A DNA stretch of 64,000 nucleotides, taken from positions 1,442,501 through 1,506,500 of the forward strand of contig CATNEN010000035.1 in the NCBI GenBank assembly GCA_950097015.1, read 5' to 3'. Under the pieces are notes generated by a model. That model made no database searches and was not told the origin of the DNA. It saw only the letters and a list, made by a program, of their open reading frames with translations. This DNA comes from Macrostomum hystrix. Taxonomy: Eukaryota; Platyhelminthes; Macrostomidae. Position 1 is the first letter of the stretch. The number at the start of each line of letters is the position of its first letter. Both the position numbers and the translations under genes were made by a program. Below are positions 58,901-64,000 of this stretch, one piece after another.

Positions 58901-59851
58901 CTCACAGTGAACGTCACTTGCTCCGCTGGTCTGTGGCGTCCTCGATCACCTCAGATCACGTGTCGTCGCGACCCCGACGGTCGTCTGAGCTGGTCGTCTG
59001 AGCCTCGATGCGATCGAGCCTGGTCAGCATGGTCAGAATGGTCCCGCTGTTCTGTGAGTTGCGGCAGCGGTCTGCAAACAAGGCACCGGTGTCTTGGAAA
59101 CGATTGCATCAGGCGCGAGTTTGAAAGTCAGTCTTGCATCATAATCGATTGCTGTGTTGCTAGGTATGGCGATGGGAACTTCTTTAGGTGTCATCACTCA
59201 CTTGGAAAACAATGTATTCAAAAGGACCGCGTTTGTGACGGTTTGCCCGACTGCTTGGATGGCTCTGACGAATCCGGCTGTAATTTTATCCGCGCTGGCC
59301 AGCTGATTTCGCTTCGGGCCTTGCCATTTCCTGCCTATACAGTAAACTGCTACTGCGCGTCTAGGTGCCTCTTTCAGCCAATTTACTGCAACGTCAAGTA
59401 CTGTAGCAACTGGCACACCGGGTGCTCCGATACATACGCCTTGTTCTACATTTACTCACCGACGCGCCGACCCGGGGAGGTTATCCACAGTGGCGACACG
59501 GTTGGTTTCATGTACGATTGGGGTAGGCACAATTGGCTCAGCTGCACCTGGCGCGACAGCAGGTGCACAACGCGCAACTGCCCTGGTGGCGACGTCAGCC
59601 AAGTGAACGCTCGCTGCGGCGGCGAGAAGTTCATGCTCTTGTCGGTGCAAAATGATGGCCGTTGTCGAGACCAATTGAACTGCATAAATCGGCCTATCCG
59701 GCGTGCCGAGGCTGTGGCACTGAAGCACCCGTCAGGATGGCTTAGTGCCCCAGCCATGGACACGGATGTTCAGGTGCGAGGCTGTCTACAGCATCAATCA
59801 ATGTTGAGAGCGCCCGGCTGCCCGAATGAGGTGTGGCGAATCTACAACTGA
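55602..59851 (+). CDS. Cephalotoxin-like secreted multidomain protein, copy 2
   Basis: Two exons (55602-55940, 56972-59851), about 1,072 residues, with the same architecture as copy 1. It starts MPTKQLTLIFNVLLLALLQE, so the signal peptide is intact although six residues are lost. Differences from copy 1 up to the LDLa module are a handful of single residues (EEATRL for EEATRR, EDN for EDT, HHSL for HHSR) and one small cluster (ITYFSWKNVSVDTADK). From LDLa on (CDGLPDCLDGSDESGC) the C-terminal domain is clearly different (about 60 % identical by eye) with nearly all cysteines kept. It ends EVWRIYN. The context suggests a recent tandem copy or conversion tract. Confidence 0.88.
56972..59851 (+). 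CDS. Copy 2 exon 2
   Basis: A 2,880-base exon, the same length as in copy 1. The acceptor is ACAGTCAG|CTTTCC. It encodes helical region, EGF, sushi, TSP1, LDLa and the divergent C-terminal domain with GEVIHSGDTVGFMYDW and RPIRRAEAVALKHPSGWLSA. Confidence 0.92.
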   Translation, partial: LSKLNAIKSKRKNLFTQKLGIAAKLTAFVASMLLPSETEVLTGIVLRRFSEVNQRLTNIEQQLRRATSSIRVLQETQQTLAPYRDCHNAVRNGAQKRSDILSRMQTATTKRQLARLAEEFCVWYETSEMDARLSNLLRAATRETTSDIGANLFQSYAELHGCSTSRLIELMLGLVHDMELGAELQLTYHFFRNGAERASEHRLKAKTDLYRLRSAFDRHYWYCLENTKTMASQAVRNLMEEATRLDIFGTASHILAGLESRFHRFRWTVAVGASELLPSSSFDAGNFFTLPTTPAVLVSFADSGQTLRCSDANLTSTRLIFRCPSDSCALVASRGTIGSRSCRGVSAIGADRDSEWLVSILRHRDDPCSSPDACSSHGVCRHSAGLTGPFCQCEPEYQGDRCAIKEDNSAVSAKLIADMRDSVGQFAGVQTTVDVYYQLLDVQSNLARELRGLSACTELNRLVNSETISEALYMADMNGQYLKSRRTQNQFGELMQQHIGARNLDYFLRTLLHQLLGTNQLGLPGRGIVKLFKRCWATTLDFPLCGQRYSQSVQRLMTALVLMDAAVGEALITYFSWKNVSVDTADKLVLSYLTSEYKNRTSLLRDHWTAQSCPALVSTDKPLGPGIGDWNQRFCNDSHSFEGLTVNVTCSAGLWRPRSPQITCRRDPDGRLSWSSEPRCDRAWSAWSEWSRCSVSCGSGLQTRHRCLGNDCIRREFESQSCIIIDCCVARYGDGNFFRCHHSLGKQCIQKDRVCDGLPDCLDGSDESGCNFIRAGQLISLRALPFPAYTVNCYCASRCLFQPIYCNVKYCSNWHTGCSDTYALFYIYSPTRRPGEVIHSGDTVGFMYDWGRHNWLSCTWRDSRCTTRNCPGGDVSQVNARCGGEKFMLLSVQNDGRCRDQLNCINRPIRRAEAVALKHPSGWLSAPAMDTDVQVRGCLQHQSMLRAPGCPNEVWRIYN

Positions 59852-62800
59852 ACAGCCGAGTTATTGGCGTTTTGGTCACCTGTGCTGAAGAAACCTAATT
59901 GTGTTTTTGTGTAGGTTCAACTATTATCAGCTTAACTTTTAAATGTAAAAGGCTTTTTAAGTTTACTAAAAATGTAATACTCGTAACTTTCAATAATGTT
60001 TTTATTTTTAGTTAGCATGTCATTGTTTGCATACAAGATCGCATGTATAGCACAAGCTGATACGATCGTTTTTTCAGTCAGGAAACATCTTTTTTGTTCT
60101 ATTTACCGCGCATGCTGACCTGAGAAATAATTTAAATCAATTTGAGGACTTCGTCGTTTTAAAAACAATTAGGCATCATTTTTTAAAGATAATTGTTTAA
60201 AGTAAATTAATTTCTGCATTATAAGTCCTCATTAAGTATGCTAATCAATAGATGCAGCTTTTTTGCTTTCAGAAATTAATAAATTAGACGTCAACTTTAC
60301 TTAAAGCTAGCTTCTTTGTCTAGGTAACTCTTCATAAATGGATAGATGGGCGATTGAATATACGATGATCCATGATGGGTGGGTGAAATATACGACTGGA
60401 TGGATCGATGATTGGATGGGTAGAGAGATAGAATTCTAGAAAATGGGCTAAATATTGGTTGCGCACTTTCTGAAAGAATAGTCAAGCCTCTCGAGAAAGT
60501 CGAGATACGAGTGCTCAAAGATTCCGAGAACTTTTCACTCAGCGCAAGTGCATTAAGTACACCCTGTATAATAATCAGCACTGTACAGGTTTGCCAAGCG
60601 TTCAAATTTCATCAGCTGGTCAACCAGATTTTTCTGTAATCATAGCGTGGCACCAGCTGACTTAGAGCAGTATCTAAAATCATTTAAATTCTAATTATTT
60701 TTTGCTAATACGTTTACTAGATAATTCGATTTTTCAGGGGGTCAGGGGGTTGCATGTTTCCTACTAATATCTAAGTTCGTACCTTGCTTCGATAAAAGCC
60801 TCGCAGAGATAACGCTAAGTGTTGTTGCGCCTACTTTCAGTAAAGTATTCCGGTTGAAGCTATCGGGAAATACACTCGTACAAGCAAAATATGAAACGCC
60901 AGAACGACAGTCGTCAAAGCTTAGCAATTCGGTTTCTGTTGCTGGGTGGAAATTCCTTGAAGTCTGGCGGCGAGTTTTATGCGGTAAATAATGCTTGGCT
61001 TTTTATCAATCCGACTCATTCAGTGACTATAGATAATAGGTATTTCAAACTCGAAACGCACTTGGAAACAGGTTAAAACAACTACGAGCTAACTTTGATC
61101 GTTATCTCATTTGGGCGGTCTCAAGGAAAACATGAGAGGCATAAAATTTGGTTAGTATTTTTTCAGAACCGTTCGAGTTCCCAGTTAAATTGACAGTTTT
61201 GATAAGCCCATAGTAAATTCTAGAAATATGCGCGCATAGGTAAGTGCGCAATGAGTTGCATTTGGTGGTGTAAATGGTGGTGACAGATTTGAGTTATTGA
61301 ACCCTGCAGATATTGACGAATGCACCGACCTTTTATCGAATTGGATCTAAAGTTATGCCTTTTGCACCTGGCGAAAACCGAAAAATAATCACAAATCCGA
61401 TGTTGCACTTTTACATTTTCTGGCTTCATAAAGCTGCCATATGGTATTCATGGCTTAAAACCTTCTGTGCAGTGAGTGGCCCTTATGTACAACATGAAAT
61501 GCCAACATGTGGCCACATTTTCGACCAACTTCCTTCTGTAGCGTAGCGCTTTGTGCACGCGCATCTTTTTTCTTGACTTATTCGCTTTCAATATCATTTT
61601 GTTTTCTTGTCTTCTAGGTAGAGAGCGAACCCTAAATCACTTTACTGTACACCAACTATATGCGCCTTGCCCACCTCTGTACCCTGTTGCTAGCGCTTGC
61701 CAACAATCGTTATAGCGCCCCCCCCCTAAGGTGGATTGGTGCGGCAGCTCCAGGAATTTCATTTTAGTCCGAGCTTTTTGGCACTGGTGCACACCTACGC
61801 CATACACAAAGAGGCTGCTAGGCGCAGACTGCTATACGGGGAGTTCAGACTATTTTTAGAACCAGAGGGAGGGAGAGAAAGAGCAAAAAAGCACGTGATG
61901 CCGGGCTGGGGTGGGTGGTCGGCTGCCGGAGGGAGACGGGGCTGAGGGCAGTCAGTCTGCGAGGACCAACGAGGGGACAAATTTTCTAGTCCCGTCTCTT
62001 ATATCCAGTCTCTCAAATCGTGTGTATCTATCTCTTCCTTTGCACACATCGCAGACAGCTTGCCTGGCAGTGCGCCAAGCCCCTGTCCAGCATCTGACGA
62101 ATTTCGCCAAGGAAAATAAAAATAGATGAAAAGATACAAAATGGACATAAGCAAAGCTAGATGCTTCGGCATTAGGAAATGATGCATTCTTTATTGCCAA
62201 CTTGCTGGCCCGGAACTGCTATATGTATGTACGCCAACGATGTCTTGCTTGGTATGTGCTCTTCAATCATATTTCTCATGCAGCTCAGACAGCACGGCTC
62301 GTGAAAAGAAAAAAAGTTGTCAAACTAGGCACGCATCATGGAAGAATCACTCCCTGTCTAGCCAATGAGTTCAGCCGCACTTATTTACGCCAACGACTTG
62401 AATGACTTTTTCCAATCGTAAAGGAAACTGCGACTCTTTTCTATGCCAATTAGTCGTGACAGAGACAACATTAATGGTCTATGTTTCGCAGAGTCAAGTC
62501 CTCATCTTTATTGATCCCAGGCTTGGCTGTTTTGCAACTGACTGCACTATTAGGTCAAGTGTTGGCTATCGGCGGCAAAGCGTTATTTTTTTCTCCCAAC
62601 CGCCGCCACAAGGCATGTACTTTTGAGCATCGCTCGCATTAAATAGCGAAGGGAGGAAATCTGTGCCTCTGTACTAGTAGGCTTTCCAGTCTGCAACACG
62701 TCAGTGAGTGCGTTGTTGTTGTTGTCCCTGTCTGTCCTTCTCTACTATAGAAGGCCCTCAGACCGGATCAGAGGGCAGGGCGCGGCCTGCCGATTTTTCT

Positions 62801-63400
62801 GCTGTCGCAGTTTCTCACGCCTATCAGGGTCTGTTGAACTGGAGACGGGCACGTTTGCAGATCCCACTGCGCAGTCTGTGATAATAACAAACAACTGAGC
62901 TTCTTTTGTCTTGTCTACTCTGAGGCTTTCTTTTTGCTTTCGTTTTCCTCGGTCAAGTAACCGCAATGCTCACCCACTTATCGAAGATTTATTGTTCGCA
63001 AAGTCGCGTACTTCTTAGTTTCTTGCAGCAGGGCATGTAAACACGCTGATTGTTTCTGGACATAAATCTGAGCTATTTTGAACTGTCGTAGGTGGACTCA
63101 CCTACATTTTGGGCTATGAGCGGAGTGGAGTGTCGACTTTGAAGTTGGTGACAAACGAATTGCAAGGACAAGAAATGTTGGAACGTGAGACAAACAACTG
63201 GGATTAGAGAAGGACAAATCGTTGATTTATCTAACTATATCGTGACATTTTAGCTACGAGTAGAAAATGTCGACTGCGTTGCTGTTTTGTGACGCCTTTG
63301 AAGCTTCTTTTTTGAACATTTTTTGTATTTATGGTGTTATTAACCTACCAGCTCCGTCAGGTAGTTGCTGTGCTACTATCTAAGGCATAAAAGTTCAAGC
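59852..63400. other. Spacer with no gene recognised
   Basis: AT-rich at first, with an AATAAA at 60,278 that may serve copy 2. It contains GGAT/GATG-rich loose repeats near 60,330-60,425. From 61.7 to 62.9 kb it is GC-richer, with open frames of 60-82 codons on both strands that show no family resemblance. A C run is present at 61,717-61,726. Confidence 0.45.
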
Positions 63401-63421
63401 AAATGGGAGCGATTCTGACGG

Positions 63422-63672
63422 CGCAGCCGGAAGGTTGCCAGCCGAGAGGTTTGCCAGCCGGAAGGTTGCCAGCCGAGAGGTTTGCCAGCCGGAAGGTTGC
63501 CAGCCGAGAGGTTTGCCAGCCGGAAGGTTGCCAGCCGAGAGGTTTGCCAGCCGGAAGGTTGCCAGCCGAGAGGTTTGCCAGCCGGAAGGTTGCCAGCCGA
63601 GAGGTTTGCCAGCCGGAAGGTTGCCAGCCGAGAGGTTTGCCAGCCGGAAGGTTGCCAGCCGAGAGGTTTGAC
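63422..63672. repeat. 31-nt tandem array (15 + 16 nt alternating)
   Basis: Eight pairs of GCCAGCCGGAAGGTT and GCCAGCCGAGAGGTTT. The two half-units are themselves diverged copies, so the array arose from a 15/16-nt ancestor. It is open in several frames on both strands. Confidence 0.95.
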
Positions 63673-63867
63673 AGCAGAAGGAATGCAGAAGGAATCAAAA
63701 TAATATCAAAGTAAATGATAAAATCTGCGCATCGTTGCTCAATAGAGACAAAAACAGCTTGAGAAGTGCTAATGCACAAATTGCGTACTGGTAGCCACAG
63801 TTAGAGGAACAGAGGACTCGCTTCTCATGCAACGCCATATTTGTGGAGTCAGGTTTAGACCCTAGTC

Positions 63868-63875
63868 TATAAATA
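63868..63875 (+). promoter_or_regulatory. TATA box near the window edge
   Basis: TATAAATA lies 34 bases upstream of the ATG at 63,902. With the 34-base TATA-to-start spacing seen in the cluster promoters, the transcript would begin almost at the ATG. The pairing is therefore suggestive, not secure. Confidence 0.35.
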
Positions 63876-63901
63876 CACTCGTTAATGGAGCTTCTGCTAC
63901 A

Positions 63902-64000
63902 ATGGGTTATTTGGCATGTGTGACGACAGCTGCCCGCGCATTGCTACTACCAATTATCCTGTTCTCCCCAATATACTCCACCCATTCTTCTGCTAGCTCC
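63902..64000 (+). CDS. Start of a possible secreted protein, truncated by window edge
   Basis: The ATG opens MGYLACVTTAARALLLPIIL, then FSPIYSTHSSASS, open to the last base. It has a hydrophobic core and a plausible signal-peptidase region. It could be another secreted gene of the neighbourhood. Only 33 codons are visible and no family can be named. Confidence 0.35.
   Translation, partial: MGYLACVTTAARALLLPIILFSPIYSTHSSASS

Noticed and set aside
61736-62966. Open frames of 60-82 codons at 61.7-63.0 kb
   Set aside because: Short, on both strands, with no splice or promoter support.

Overview
This is a eukaryotic (animal) nuclear window. It has spliced genes with GT/AG introns, metazoan protein families, tRNA-derived SINEs, and a very large number of tandem-repeat arrays with units of roughly 10-50 nt. 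The compact GC-rich exons, repeat-stuffed introns and an acceptor-like site just before the filamin start codon (compatible with spliced-leader trans-splicing) fit a flatworm such as Macrostomum. That assignment is an inference. No species-diagnostic gene is present.

Layout. 1-1.43 kb is a 13-nt satellite-like array. About 2.1-3.2 kb (+) holds an unrecognised low-complexity protein gene whose reading frame is split over three frames. 4.5-30.5 kb (-) is one large filamin gene. I traced 20 exons from the sequence: two calponin-homology domains at the N terminus, then about 18 Ig-like filamin repeats, ending in a dimerisation-type last repeat. Most of its introns consist largely of tandem arrays or SINEs. 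Two exons contain an apparent single-base insertion, and one junction (exon 18/19) does not phase. 31-33.7 kb, between the divergent filamin and roadblock promoters, contains two more arrays. 34.3 kb (+) is an intronless dynein light chain roadblock gene. 37.5-40.8 kb (+) is an Additional-sex-combs-like (Asx/ASXL) gene with the DEUBAD domain split over two exons. 41.4-44.4 kb contains two long arrays.

45-60 kb (+) is the most interesting part. It is a local cluster of secreted multidomain proteins. Two near-identical two-exon genes (45,957-50,217 and 55,602-59,851) each encode a signal peptide, a roughly 450-residue helical region, then EGF, sushi/CCP, TSP1 and LDL-receptor-A modules and a cysteine-rich C-terminal domain. 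Length and module order resemble the cephalotoxin-like family, as I recall it. The copies are almost identical through promoter, intron and exon 2 up to the LDLa module, then diverge sharply in the last domain. An orphan first exon of a third paralogue (45,003) and a decayed duplicate of the promoter (54,680) flank them, together with relics of reverse transcriptases. 60-64 kb is mostly without recognisable genes. The last 100 bases start a possible new secreted protein that runs off the window.

Many of the longest open frames in the window run through tandem arrays on both strands and are not genes. Exon boundaries are read by eye from splice consensus, phase and homology, with no transcript data.
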